64,000 nucleotides of DNA from Aegilops tauschii subsp. strangulata. Its lineage: Eukaryota; Streptophyta; Magnoliopsida; Poales; Poaceae. The translations under genes were made by a program, and so were the position numbers. The DNA lies in NCBI RefSeq assembly GCF_002575655.3, contig NC_053040.3:153017148-153081147 (forward strand), in the 5' to 3' direction. Shown here piece after piece: positions 33,833 through 45,157 of this stretch (the stretch's first letter is position 1; every line of letters begins with the position of its first letter). The notes under the pieces were generated by a model that was not told the DNA's origin, did no database searches, and worked only from the letters and a program-made list of their open reading frames with translations.

Positions 33833-35154
33833 CCCCAGATTCCGAACAAACCGATATCATCGGAGGCTCAGCCACCGAAACAACACCGTCGACGCATCTC
33901 GTCATGGCAGTCATTGCCCCATGGACCGAACCCTTCCTGGCCTACCTTAACAGGAAGGAACTTCCTGAGGATCAGAATAAGGCCCGCCGCATTGTCTGGC
34001 GTTCGAAGGCCTACAAGGTTCATGACGGAGAGCTCTATAAGAAAAGCGCTACCGGAGTCCTTCAAAGATGTATCTCCGAGGAGGAGGGGTGGCAGCTCCT
34101 GGCTGAGATTCATGCCGGTCTCGGCGGGCACCATGCCGCAGCTCGGGCCCTTGTTAGCAAGGCCTTCCGTACAGGGTTCTATTGGCCGACGGCCCAAGCG
34201 GATGCACAGGACCTTGTCCAACGTTGCGTTGGATGCCAACTCTTCGTCAACCAAAGCCATATGCCCCCCACCGCCCTACAAACAATCCCCATCACTTGGC
34301 CTTTTGCGGTCTGGGGACTGGATATGGTTGGACCCCTTAAAGGAGGAAGCCATAAGAAAAAATATCTGCTGGTCATGGTGGATAAATTCACCAAGTGGAT
34401 AGAGGCCAAACCAGTTAAAACGGTCGAGTTCGGGCCAGTAATAGACTTTATATCCGGCGTCGTACACCGTTATGGTGTTCCACACAACATCATCACTAAT
34501 AACGGCTCCAACTTCACAGCCGACGAAGTGAAAACCTGGTGTGCTAATCTGGGCATCAAGCTCGATTACGCCTTTGTCTATCATCCACAGACAAACGGTC
34601 AAGTCGAAAGAGCCAATGGTCTTACTATGAGCGGCATTAAGCCTAGACTAGTGCGGTCTTTGAAAGAATCAGACAAGCACTGGGTTGAGGAGCTCGACTC
34701 CGTACTCTGGGGGCTGGGGACCACGCCCAATCGCACTATCGGATACACACCTTTCTTCATGGTGTACGACGCAGAGGCAATGCTACCCTGCGACATTATT
34801 CATGACTCACCTCGAGTGCGCATGTACGAAGAGAGAGAGGCCGAGCTCGATCGGCAGGACACCTTAGATGCCCTGGAGGAGGAGCGCAACATCGCAAAAG
34901 CCCGTTCCGCATTTTATCAACAGCAGGCTCGCAGGTATCAAAGCAGAGAAGTGCGGGCCAAAACTTATAACGTCGGTGAACTCGTTCTACGCCTGCCGGA
35001 GAAGAAAAAGGACAAACTCAAGCCCAAGTGGGAAGGTCCCTTCGTCATTGATGAAGTCCTCACTGGAGGAGCGTACCGCCTGCGTGATGCATCAGACAAT
35101 CGCCTCGAGCCGAACCCCTGGAACGCGGCCAGACTCCAAAGATTCTATGCCTAA
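33790..35154 (+). pseudogene. Integrase, element B (frameshifted from pol; catalytic Asp changed to Asn)
   Basis: 454 codons in a different frame, overlapping the RT-RNase H frame by 43 bp. In fragment C the same junction is continuous, so a one-base loss caused this. Domains: HHCC zinc finger at about 108-150 (HAGLGGHHAAA ... CVGCQLF); catalytic core with D178 (WGLDMVGP), N237 (ITNNGSNF) and E273 (QVERANG); C-terminal region ending KKDKLKPKWEGPFVIDEV and LEPNPWNAARLQRFY, with no chromodomain evident. N237 and E273 are exactly 36 apart, so Asn occupies the second D of the D,D35E triad; the family form is ITDNG. That should abolish strand transfer. The start codon is only the first ATG in frame. 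Confidence 0.85.
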
Positions 35155-35986
35155 AAGCGCCGAATTCTTTGTTCGTCTCCTTCGCCCTGCTGATTCCATA
35201 ACACCTTTTTTTCTTTTTTCTCTCTCTTTTCGTTTTTTCTTCTCTTCAGCCTTACAGCTTTTGTGCGGTTAGACCGCGCACGCCTGACGCACACATCTTT
35301 AAAAATGTACGTCCGTTATACCTGGGGGCTTCTTGATCAGAAGCTTGCTATTATTATTCCCCGAGCATCAAGCTCGTTACATATGCGCCTTTTTCCATAT
35401 GTACCTCTTCTTCACCATTATATGCATCGATATGACTTAAGTTTTGGCCAAGCTGGATTGTCTGGCTCCTGTGCTTATGCCCTACGTTCCCGTTAGTTCG
35501 GCTAGGGCATAAAGGGAGCACCTCTACGATTGTTACTGCCGGGTCATCTGGATGTGTACCTCAGACTGGGTGAAGCCGAAAGCTAGCGTTCTTAAGGGAA
35601 TATTCGGTCGGTGGATTAAAGACGGTTTTTTGCATTTACCACATCATGAACCCCCAGAAGTTAAAACATACTGCGATTATTCAATCGTAGTCTGGACATG
35701 CGCATTAACACATGCGCACCCAGGGAAAGGAACCCTTAATGAAACTATTCTCTCTGGAAAATGTTTCTTACAATCTTAATGTAATATAACATAACTAGCC
35801 GGATACTTGTCTGTTCAAGCAACTATGATCCCTACGCCTGGTTTCCATGCATACACAGTCTACTTGGCCGTTCTGGTATTCGGAAACACTCCGCACCTTT
35901 GGGTCGAGAGGTTGAAGCAAAACGGTCCGCCATGACAATCGTTTTACAATTCAGCTAGAGTTACATATGCAAAGGAAAGTACATAG
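35155..35986. other. Spacer between integrase and antisense gene in element B
   Basis: About 830 bp with a T-rich run (CTTTTTTTCTTTTTTCTC, near 35202) just after the integrase stop and no coding frame above background. It may hold polyadenylation or termination signals for the two converging genes; I could not identify a specific site. Confidence 0.5.
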
Positions 35987-38783
35987 TCACTTGGACTCAA
36001 AAACTTCCTCCTCTATGTCGTCCAGCAGGCTATCTAACTTAAAATCCTGCTGGGAATACTTGGCGGCTACTTCTACTTGGTTATATACTAAACTAACGGG
36101 AATTTCTTCCCCATTTGACCCTAGCGGTCCGACCCGGGCCATGTGATTTGGATCCAGCCTGGTGTACCGCGTTTTCACCATGGCCCAGGCCTCTCGCGCA
36201 CCCTCTCGGCAGACCGATATCTTCCATAGTCGGATACGCCACCGCGCTCCCTTGAACAGCTCTACAAGCTCCTCCATACTCCCTGGAGGGGAGGCGGATG
36301 GTCATAAGGCCTTGGCTACACTCCGCATTGCCTGCCAAGCTTGCTCGTGCAATTGCGACAGCCCTTGCAGAAGATCACTTGATGATCCGGACACCTCCTC
36401 TTTAGGACGGCCCATCAGCATACCTGCAATCATAGCTATATCAGCTACTTTTACCTCCAAACTGTTATAAGGTAAATTCGGCCACGTACTGAATATGCCG
36501 CCTCGCAGCGTTTTGTTCTCCTTCACGGAGTCGGCTAGCTGGGCTCGCACATCTTTCAGTTCTTCGCCCAGTTTGGTGTTTGAATCTTGGAGTTTGTTTT
36601 CTCCTCTCTGACTCAGGTCAGAACACGCTCGCCTGCGGCACGTTGTCTCTTCGCCTCTTTTTCGCTCGTCTGAGCGGCCTTCAGTTCCTCTTCCAGTTGG
36701 TCTGATGACCCTATTATGAGACAAGCAGCAGTTTCAACACAGCTGGCATATCATTTTTTGTTTCTCGATGCAGGGAAATATTACCAGAGGACGCCTTCTT
36801 GAACTTTTCCAGTTCGGTGGTAGCAGCAGTTAGCTGTGTCCGGCATTGCTCCAGCTCTTGGGATAGCAGGTCGTTCTTCTCCGTAAGAACCTGGTTATAC
36901 AACGATCCTTAAAACATTTGTCCCAACTGCTTCAAGTCTCGGGGGCTACTGGCATACGGTTATCATACTCAGACACAGTAAACTTACCTGCACATCTTTT
37001 AAATGCTGCTTTGTGGCTCTGCTAAGCCCATCTCGAGCAGCTCGGATGTATGCATCAGCCGAGCTGAAGGCATTAAACGCCTCTTCCAAAAAGCGGGGGT
37101 CTCGTAAAATGGCCCTACGGCGCCGATGATTCATGGCGCTCTCCACTTCCGAGTTGGTGACGGACATATTTTCCGAGCCCTCGGCCGAAGGACAGTCCTG
37201 CGTCACTCCCATATCGGCACCCATCTCCTCGGCTGGGGCTGGATCTTGGCTGTTGGGAGTATAAGTAGCCGGATCCCCGGACACAGTTCGGCGAACTCTT
37301 TTCCTGATACAGGACGAACATGAAGGTCACAGTTGGATGTGACTATCAAACAAACATATTTGCAAACCCATACCTCTTTGATGAGGGCTCGACCGTGTCT
37401 TCGTTTGCCTTCCTCTTCGAAGGCTTGCCCGGTGCGGGAGCCGCTCTCTTCGGAGTCGCTCCTGGAGTAGCACGGTATGTCGAATGCCTCCCCTTTGAAG
37501 CACGAGACAGTGCGGTGGGTGAGGCGGAACGAGGGAATCCTTTCGGGGAGATGTCTCCTGATTACTTACGTGTGAAGCGGGGAGAAGACCAAGGTAATCG
37601 GCGATGATGGCCACTTCTGTGCCGTCGTAGCTCGCCTGGTAAAACACGCCATTCTCGAGCACCACGAATATATCTGGATCCTCTTCGAATCCGGGGTCAA
37701 GGTCCCGATTGTGGCCCTCGTGCTGCGGGGCGGGGCTGTAAAGCCCCTCGGAAATCTTTCGCCAGTGCTGTTATAAATGGACGGGTTAATTGAATGAAGC
37801 TCAGGGAGTGGAAAGATTAGAGTAGAAGAGTTGGGGGCTTACCCAGCTAGGAGGACTGTACATGGAATATCCTTCTCTGTGCGTGATGCGCAGGAACTCC
37901 TCTTCCTCACCCTTGAACAGTTTGGCCAATATTTTGGCTAGGGCGGCAGAGGTGTCCGGACCTTTTCAGCCGCAGCGGAAGGCGTCATCTTCCCCATTGT
38001 AGTTCCACATGGGAAGTCCTCTGTATTGGAGTGGTTGGACTCCTCGTACTATGGAGGTCGCCATCACTTCGACTATCTTATATCCGGACTGGGCAAGCGT
38101 CCTGATCTTGCTCAGGAGTTGGCGAACTTTCGTACTATCTTCCTCCTCGAGGCTCCGAGGGCGCCAGCTGTGGCGTTTCTTCAGAGGAACACTTGTAAAC
38201 TCGGGGAGACCCCTCCGGGCTGGATCTGGAAGTATGACGTCATCAATGTAAAACCATTCAGAGGTCCACTCTCCGGAAGCTTTCTTCGGTGTGCCGGATA
38301 GGTATCCGGTCTCAGCAATGCGCCATATTTTGGCCCCACCCACTTCAAATATCGATCCCTCGTGGTTGCGCGGGACAAGACAAAACAACTTTCTCCACAG
38401 ATCAAAATGGGCCTCACAACCCAGGAATAGTTCGCATAAAGCGACATAACCCGCAATGTGTAGGATGGAGGCTGGGATAAAATTGTGCAGCTGGAGGCCA
38501 TAATACTCCAGAAGCCCTCGGAGGAATGGTGAATTGGAAATCCCACGCCCCTCAGCAGATAGGGGACGAAGCACACTCGTTCCCCCGTAGATGGATTGGG
38601 GAAATCCTCCGCCTGGGTTTTGCCGTTGAAGGAAGCCAGCCCTGCTCGAACAAGGACCAGATCCGCAGGGGGGAGAAATACCTGCACTTGCAACTTCGCC
38701 AATTGACTGTGGGACACAGAGCACATCTCCCACTCGCCTTTCTCTGGGTCGGAACGGGAGGAGGAGCTGGGAATGCTAGCCAT
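35987..38783 (-). pseudogene. Antisense gene of element B (Transposase_28-like 'gypsy type' domain plus coiled coil)
   Basis: Minus-strand start near 38783, 315 bp inside the 3' LTR. First exon: LPPADLVLVRAGLASFNGK, GERVCFVPYLLRGVGFPIH, then after a frameshift near 38520 LRGLLEYYGLQLHNFIPASI and EAHFDLWRKLFCLV. This matches the grass 'putative gypsy type transposon' domain (Transposase_28). Later exons: 37284-36946 (SAMNHRRRRAILRDPRFLEE), 36902-36714 (LLSQELEQCRTQLTAATTEL, a coiled coil), 36724-36302, and 36277-35987 ending EEEVFESK. Intron boundaries are approximate. Role unknown; it is transcribed against pol if active. The frameshift in the domain suggests a dead copy. Confidence 0.7.
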
Positions 38784-39097
38784 ATTGGAATGGTCTTTCC
38801 TGGCAATCTCTAAGGATTTTCTCCGTGCGGTGCCGAATGGATGTGAGACCCAATCTCTTTAAATAGACGCTCTTTCTTGCATGGACAGGGTGTTATTTGC
38901 AAAAAATACCCTGACCGCCCGCATTCGCCCGACACGTGGAAGCTGAAGTCATCGATGCACAGAAGCCGAGGGGTGCGACATTGAATTAAAAGCCAAATAC
39001 ATTACTTGGAAACCGTCAGAGGAGGAACCCGCCTTGCAATGCCGAAGACAATCTGCGTGCCGAACACCTCGTCATTGAAGCCTGGTTCGGGGGCTAC

Positions 39098-39576
39098 TGA
39101 GGGAGTCCTGGACTAAGGGGTCCTCGGGCGTCCGGCCTGTTAGCCATGGGCTGGACTGATGGGCTGTGAAGATACGAAGACCGAAGACTGCACTCGTGTC
39201 CGGATGGGACTCTCCTTGGCGTGGAAGGCAAGCTTGGCGACCGAATATGTAGATTCCTTTCTTTGTAACCGACTTTGTGTAACCCTAGATCCTCCTGGTG
39301 TCTATATAAACCAGAGGATTTAGTCCGGAGATAGAGACACTCATTACCATAGTCATACAGGCTAGGCTTTAGGGTTTAGCCATCTTGATCTCGTGGTAGA
39401 TCAACTCTTGTAATACTCATATTTATCAAGGTCAATCAAGCAAGAAGTAGGGCATTACCTCCATAGAGAGGGCCCGAACCTGGGTAAACATTGTGTCCCC
39501 TGTCTTCTGTTACCATCGACCTTAGACGCACAGTTCGGGACCCCCTACCCGAGATCCGCCGGTTTTGACACCGACA
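39098..39576 (+). repeat. 3' LTR of element B
   Basis: 479 bp, starting TGAGGGAGTCCTGGACTAAG after PPT-like GGTTCGGGGGCTAC (39084-39097), ending GGTTTTGACACCGACA and followed by TSD GCCTT. Confidence 0.92.
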
Positions 39577-39581
39577 GCCTT

Positions 39582-39999
39582 GCATCAGAAACAGGATAAG
39601 CATCATGACTGGCTGAAGCATCAGATGCAGAGCCTCTTGGTGGATGTTAATCGCATTCAAAATCTTGCCACCAAGAATGCCTTCGTATCTCATGAAGCCT
39701 GTCGGAGGTCGTGGACGAGTCTAACTTTGCTAAGCTCCGAAGATGATCTTCGTGAAGATGGCTTCACTGAGCGCTACAAGTTTGATTCCACGCCTCCCCG
39801 AAATGTTGTCTTGCGTCGTACTCCATCATTAGAAGACTCAGAGTATTCCTCCTCGGCTGCAACGATTAATGCAAGAGTCGTCGATGACGAAGACGATGCT
39901 ACTTCTCCAACCACTACTTCGCTGCGTCTCGACACTGCACCAGGTCCCTCTGCACCACCGGACTCCAACGTCGACCCTGCACCTAAAGGGACTGAGTAG
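39582..39999 (+). pseudogene. Gag-like gene of element N, part 3 (C terminus)
   Basis: Continues in frame from part 2 across the element B insertion: LHQKQDKHHDWLKHQMQSLL, a helical stretch, then an acidic Ser/Thr-rich tail (LLSSEDDLREDGF, SLEDSEYSSSAATINAR) ending PAPKGTE and TAG at 39997-39999. The helical block resembles the coiled region near the end of the element M protein (RKQDQLAYLIQATLRIEKGL). No enzyme follows; about 500 bp of non-coding sequence leads to the PPT. Confidence 0.6.
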
Positions 40000-40468
40000 A
40001 TGCTCTATGTCTTCAAACCTTTTTGGTCCTTATTGAGAAAAGGGGGAGAAGCATATGAGTTGATAGTCTTCAAGCGGGTCCATATGGGTGGTTTCTATAT
40101 TTTTGCTAAGTGTTTACAACTCTCGTTTTTGATACTTTTGGTTCTTTGGGTTGTAACACTTAAACTTGATGGTCGTCTGCTACTTTGTCTGCTATTCTGT
40201 GATGCGATGATAAATTCCACATGAAGTCATTCCGCGGACGTCCATTTTTCATTATGCATGTCATTATCTTCGCTATATCTTTATATGCATGATGAATTGT
40301 CTTCATATGTTGAAGAGGATCTCCACAAGTAAAACATGCCATGTGCATTTGCATTCAAAAGCAAACTACTTATATGCACATCTTGAGGGGGAGCCTTTTG
40401 CTACTTATGAAGACAACCTTAACCCTTACAATTTCACATACTTTTATCCCCGTTGAAAAATTTAACCA

Positions 40469-40552
40469 GTTTGTCATCAATCACCAAAAAGGGGGAGATT
40501 GTAAGTGCATCTAGTGCCACCCCTAGCTGGTTTTGGAGTATTGACGACAAAC
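40469..40552 (+). other. Polypurine tract with flanking inverted repeat (element N)
   Basis: PPT GGGGGAGAT is at 40491-40499. Left arm 40469-40489 and right arm 40531-40552 are complementary apart from about three mismatches and one extra base. Two more purine tracts occur upstream: AGGGGGAGAA at about 40041 and GAGGGGGAGCC at about 40385. Layout matches elements E and M. Confidence 0.7.
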
Positions 40553-41831
40553 CTGGTTGAGGGACTAATGTGTTTGTGAGAATTGCAGGATAACACAGGT
40601 AGTAGTCCCTCATTGATTCGGTTTACCTACCGGAGATGACCCCTAAAATGTGTGAAGACATTGAAGACAATGGTGGTCTGTGAAGATATTCACAATGAAG
40701 ACTATGAGATGAGAAGACATCGCATGAAGACTATGGAGTGCGGAGACATAGTTGTTTCGTAGTTTCCTTTTCTTCTTTGTTGAGTCATAGGAACCACCGT
40801 ACTGTTAAGTGGGGTCCAAGTGAACAAAGTCAGAGTGACTGAAGTGATGCTCAACCAAATCCTATGTCTTCGAGCGAAGACAATGAGAGCAAATCTTATC
40901 CACAGCTGGATAAGTCAGCTTTACTTGTAGCCCAAGTCAAGATGCCGCGTGTGTTTGAAATCTGACCGTTGGACACATGTCAGTTCCTTAGTGACCCAGG
41001 GTCATTTCGGACAAATCAGGTCGGGTTGCCTCCTGGCTATAAATAGCCCACCCCCTACACCATAAATTGGTGGCTGCTCAGAGTTAGTGCACGACTTTTG
41101 TCGTTTGAGAGCAACCCACCGTCAAAGCATTTGAGAGAGAGATCCTTGCGAGGACAAAGCCCAAAACACCCAGAGCCAAAGAGTGTTAGGCATCACTGAA
41201 GTCTTTCTGTCCGCGTGATCATAAGACTTATTACACTTGAGGACTATGAATCCTCCAGCCGATTAGGCGTCGCGTTCTGAGCATCCAAGAGTCATTGTGG
41301 ATTGCCGGTGAACGAAGTCTGTGAAGGTTTGGAAGTCTACCTTGAAGACTTACCAGAGTGATTGGGCGAGGACTAAGTGTCCTTAGCTCAAGGGGAATAA
41401 GGTGAAGATGCGGTCTTCTGAGTTGAATCTCAGCCTCCCTAACCAGACGTACAGTTGTCACAGCAACTGGAACTGGTCCAACAAATCCATGTCCTCTCCA
41501 AGCTACTGGTTCTATCTTCTCCCTCTCTTTACTTATAGTTTGTCTTCGTGAAGTCATTGCCTGCTTGCTTTATCTGATTGACTTCACTGTGTGACGACTA
41601 TTGTTGTTTGGCCTCATACTATCTTCCATCCTGATCTATACTACCTAGCTGCTTATAGTCTTCGTACTTTCACTTCATTACTTACTTGACTATGGCTTGT
41701 CTAGTGTAGTCTACCTTCCGCTGCATATCAATAGGTTCATTTCTATCGTTTGTCTTCAAAGCCCCCGTGTTTTGAAGACTTTCATAAAAATCGCCTATTC
41801 ACCCCCCTCTAGTCGATAACTAGCACTTTCA
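40500..41831 (+). repeat. 3' LTR of element N (1332 bp)
   Basis: Starts TGTAAGTGCATC, ends CTAGCACTTTCA, so termini are inverted and near-symmetric. Contains TGAAGA-rich repeats (GAAGACAT/GAAGACTATG) at about 40650-40750, a TATA-like CTATAAATAGCCC near 41037-41049, and CCTATTCACCCCCCTCTAG near the 3' end, which it shares with E. Confidence 0.85.
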
Positions 41832-42580
41832 CCACTGAGTTGTTCCACTCGGTCACACCGACAGGGTCGGGATATATATACCCACGGGTGAGATTTTGGA
41901 AATTTCTTCAAAACCTCTCAGCCCGCGCGTGTCCTGCTCTGCCGCCTCGGGTCTCAGGATTGTCTCCTCGTTGCCAGCGACCTCCAGCCGCTGGTTTCCG
42001 TCGCTGTCAACGGGATTCTGCCCTGCCGTTCTCGCCGTAGCGAACTCACCGCCGAGCTAAGGTATGAGTTCGATCACTTGTGCTATTTCCTTACTCCGAT
42101 TCGCAGCACATTGCTTTGCCGTGATCTTTACCAAGTATGAAATCAATTTATCCAGAGAAAACATCCTTTAGATTAGGTTTGATTTGAAAATTTAGGTTAG
42201 GTCTCCACCAAACTCATCTCGGACCGACCGAGTTGAAGAAATCGGTCTCACCGATTTGGCTTAGGCCATTGCACATGCGCTTTTTGGTCTGACCGAAAAT
42301 TGCAAATCGGTGCGACCGAGTTCGATTCTCTGTGAAACCCTAGCGATCTCGGAGCCACCAAACTGTGACTCGGTCTGACCGAGTTCACTAGTTTAGACTC
42401 CAAAAGTTGCTTCGGTATCACCGAGTTTATCAAATCGGTAGCTCCGAAATGCTTTCTATGGAGAACTAAAACTAAGTTTTTGACTTATCTGTTTTGCAAA
42501 AACTCTGCACTTTGTGATGCTCATCTACTCTACCTCATCTATATCTATTCACAGGGTTTGCTGTCAATTTGCTTGCCAAG
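41832..42580 (+). promoter_or_regulatory. Promoter-like leader with possible 5' UTR intron in element M
   Basis: CGGGATATATATACCC (about 41869-41884) is a TATA-type motif, followed by a GC-rich 5' UTR-like block (to about 42060), a donor-like AAG|GTATGAG near 42060, an intron-like T-rich stretch, and CACAG|GGTTTG near 42555 just before the ATG at 42581. CGGT-N3-ACCG motifs occur at 41852 and repeatedly in 42200-42440. This would be an internal promoter distinct from the TATA box in the M LTR. Confidence 0.5.
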
Positions 42581-44666
42581 ATGTCTGACCAGAGTGATAG
42601 CCAGAACAAATCTGAAGAGCAAGTGCACATGAGTGAGGGCACTAGTCCCTCAAGCAGCTATGATGAGGACGGCAGGAGCACACCCAGTAACTTGCCAAAG
42701 GCAGCCACCAGAACAAGGAAGAAGAGAACCTCAGATTCTGAGGATGAGGACTATCTGGCAATAGAGGAGGAGGTGAGCTCCAAGAAGAAAGTTCTGAAGA
42801 AGGAATATGGCACTGCTGCCGCAACCAAGCCTGGGTTGCATAAGAAGGCACCTGCAAAGAGAGTGCCAATGTCAAAGCCAAGGAAAGTTCCAACAGGAGA
42901 AACCATGAAATTCACAATAGAATCTGATGATGGTGAGGCAGTTGGAGATGGAAAGAAGAGGAAGAAGGCCAGAACAACTTCTGCCAAAGTTCTTGGACAT
43001 CCTTCTATGAGAAGAAGTGATGATAAAGCTGAAGAACAGGAAGAGGAAGAGGGTGCTGCTCCAGCACCCAAGTCCCAGAAGCTCATGGGAGATGCTATCA
43101 AGTCAGGGGCTGCTCCATCAAAGCCCAAAACTGCTCCCAAAGCAACTGCTCCAGCTCAGAAGCCTTCTAAGCCCAAGAGAAGCACCGGAAACATCCCAGC
43201 TGAAGAAAAGAACAAGGCCCCAGTGCCTGAGGTTGAAGAAGAAGATGAACAAGCCCATGTGCTAAGAAAGCTGAATCAAAGATTCCAGACCACAATGACA
43301 CTCATCCAGTGGCAGAGGACATGAACATCAGGAAGGATGCATGATTAATACTTTGGAGGCAGAGTGATCCTTATGCCGTGAGAAGGAGAACTGCAGTGGA
43401 CTATAGGTTCCACACCAAAGAACAACAAGACTTCTATGAGACTATTCTGCTTGACAAGAAACCTATTGTATGTGATATGAAGTGGGTTGATTGGGAATAT
43501 ATTGATGAGAATGAAGATCACTTCCCAGGTGTACATGAGAGCTTCAAGGCTTGTGGAGTTGACAAGTTTTTGGACAGAAGCTCACCAAATGGAATGATGA
43601 GCTCATTATGCAGTTTTACTCCACTACTCATTTCTATCCAGATGGAAGAATAGTGTGGATGTATGAAGGTACAAGGTACCAATCAACTGTTGATGAGTGG
43701 GCCAAGTTGATCAAAGCCCCAGAAGAACATGAGGATGATTTGGATGTGTATGCCAAGAATAAGAAAGACCACAACTCCATGGCGAACATGTACAAAGAGA
43801 TCCCAGACAAAGCTTTGGAGAGACACAAGTTTGGATCTGTACACTACATGTTGTTTGGTCTGCCTACCATCAACACCATCTTGAGGCATACACTATTACC
43901 CAAATCAGGAGATCACAAGATGATTAGAGGACATTCCATCAACTTGTTGCAGATCTTTGATGTGCCTAAAAAATTCAAGGTCATGAGTCTGATTGTAGAG
44001 ACAATCAAAAGGACAGCTGCTGATCAGAAAAGATCTTGTGGGTATGCTCCACACATTCAGGTGCTCATCAACTCCAAGATGGGCATAGGCACTTACTTGT
44101 TGGACAAGGAGCATTTACCTTTGCACCCATAATTTGAAGACAACACAGTTGTGATGAATGAGGATGAACCATCATCAGTGCAAGCACAAGAGAAGAGAGC
44201 TAAGGCAAAGGCAGAAAAAGCTGCAAAGATGCCTAGTGTTGAGGAGGCATCAGAAGTGTTCTTGAAGAGAAAACAAGATCAACTCGCTTATCTGATTCAG
44301 GCAACATTGAGGATTGAGAAGGGCTTGGCCACCCTGACTCGGAATCAGGAGAGCTTGGAGAGGATTATAGAAACTAAGTTCTATGATCTTGTTCTGAAAG
44401 TCACTGAAATACAGACTGCAGTTGAGTAGCTCCAGGAGGAAGCAGAGGAGAAGAGAGGATAGGGTACAACAGATGCTTTTCAGCGAGTTCCTAGAGGTCA
44501 GAGGTCAGCTGCAGTGCCAGTACCAGATACTAGAGCCACTTCATCTGCACCAGCAGCTACAGCTTCAGTTCCACCTCCAGCAGCCACTCCACCAGCTCTA
44601 GCCACATCAACTGATGCCTTCGTCCTTGGAGTTCTCTCTACACCACCTCCCGAAGACCAAGCCTGA
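42581..44666 (+). pseudogene. Gag-like gene of element M
   Basis: ATG 42581 opens a Ser/Glu/Lys-rich, disordered N terminus (MSDQSDSQNKSEEQVHMSEG) with many basic clusters (KKRKKAR) to about 43320. After a frame change a globular domain starts at 43378: RRRTAVDYRFHTKEQQDFYE, MKWVDWEYIDENEDHFPG, FKACGVDKFL. A further shift near 43585 gives WNDELIMQFYSTTHFYPDGR, YQSTVDEWAKLIKAPEEHED and HKFGSVHYMLFGLP. A helical region then leads to PPPEDQA and TGA at 44664-44666. In-frame stops at 44130, 44427 and 44459 look like CAA/CAG codons changed to TAA/TAG. Same family as the element N protein. No zinc knuckle and no enzyme motif seen. Confidence 0.7.
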
Positions 44667-45157
44667 GAGACGCATAGCACTATGCATTTTCAAACTTTTG
44701 GTAACTTGTTGCCAAAGGGGGAGAAATGTATAGATCATAGGCTTCGAGAGAGAGTGTTGCTTTCTTTGTCTCTCTTGCTACTTGTTATTTGGTTGATACT
44801 TTTGTGTGCGCTTGTTTGATACAGTATGTCTGTGTGTGAGATACTTATATGATCATGTGTTTGATCATATCATACTTTAATGTTTGCTTGGATGATGTTA
44901 TCTTTTATATCCTTATATGATCATTCACTTTGCTCGGTGATGACTGCATGTTTTAATTCCTATCATTTTGAGCGCTCCACCAAGATGTATGTGACATGGA
45001 AGAGTAACCCATGATCCTAATCGATTGTGCACTTGCATTCAAAAGAAAATATTAAATAATGCACAAATTTAGGGGGAGCTCTTGCTTATCACATACTTCT
45101 CAAAGCGCCGATGTATTTTAAATCTTATTACCATTTGTCGAAGCTTTGATCTATACG

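Larger units (their letters stand above)
29634..39576 (+). mobile_element. Element B: Gypsy LTR retrotransposon with pol and antisense ORF
   Basis: Complete 9.9-kb element: LTRs 29634-30111 and 39098-39576, TSD GCCTT (29629-29633 and 39577-39581). The 5' LTR starts T-AGGGAG, missing the G of TGAGGGAG. Order: truncated gag, protease, RT, RNase H, integrase, about 0.8-kb spacer, antisense gene, PPT, LTR. By hand count about 11 substitutions separate the LTRs. Integrase after RNase H makes it Ty3/Gypsy. Several lesions make it non-autonomous. Confidence 0.93.
19992..41831 (+). mobile_element. Element N: non-autonomous LTR retrotransposon, split by Gypsy elements A and B; 5' part outside window
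   Basis: Three segments (19992-20816, 28099-29628, 39582-40499) join into one internal domain once A and B and one TSD copy of each are removed. Across the second junction the reading frame passes from NDRELLVA into LHQKQDKHHDWLKHQ. A PPT and a complete 3' LTR (40500-41831) follow. The 5' LTR and N-terminal part would lie left of CACTA D1. Only a gag-like protein is encoded. Confidence 0.75.

Noticed and set aside
30608..35154. Intact autonomous pol in element B
   Set aside because: Integrase is out of frame with RNase H, lacks a catalytic Asp, and the gag core is deleted.
36162..38813. Plus-strand frames of 80-100 codons in the 3' part of element B
   Set aside because: They are shadows of the minus-strand antisense gene, which has clear domain similarity.
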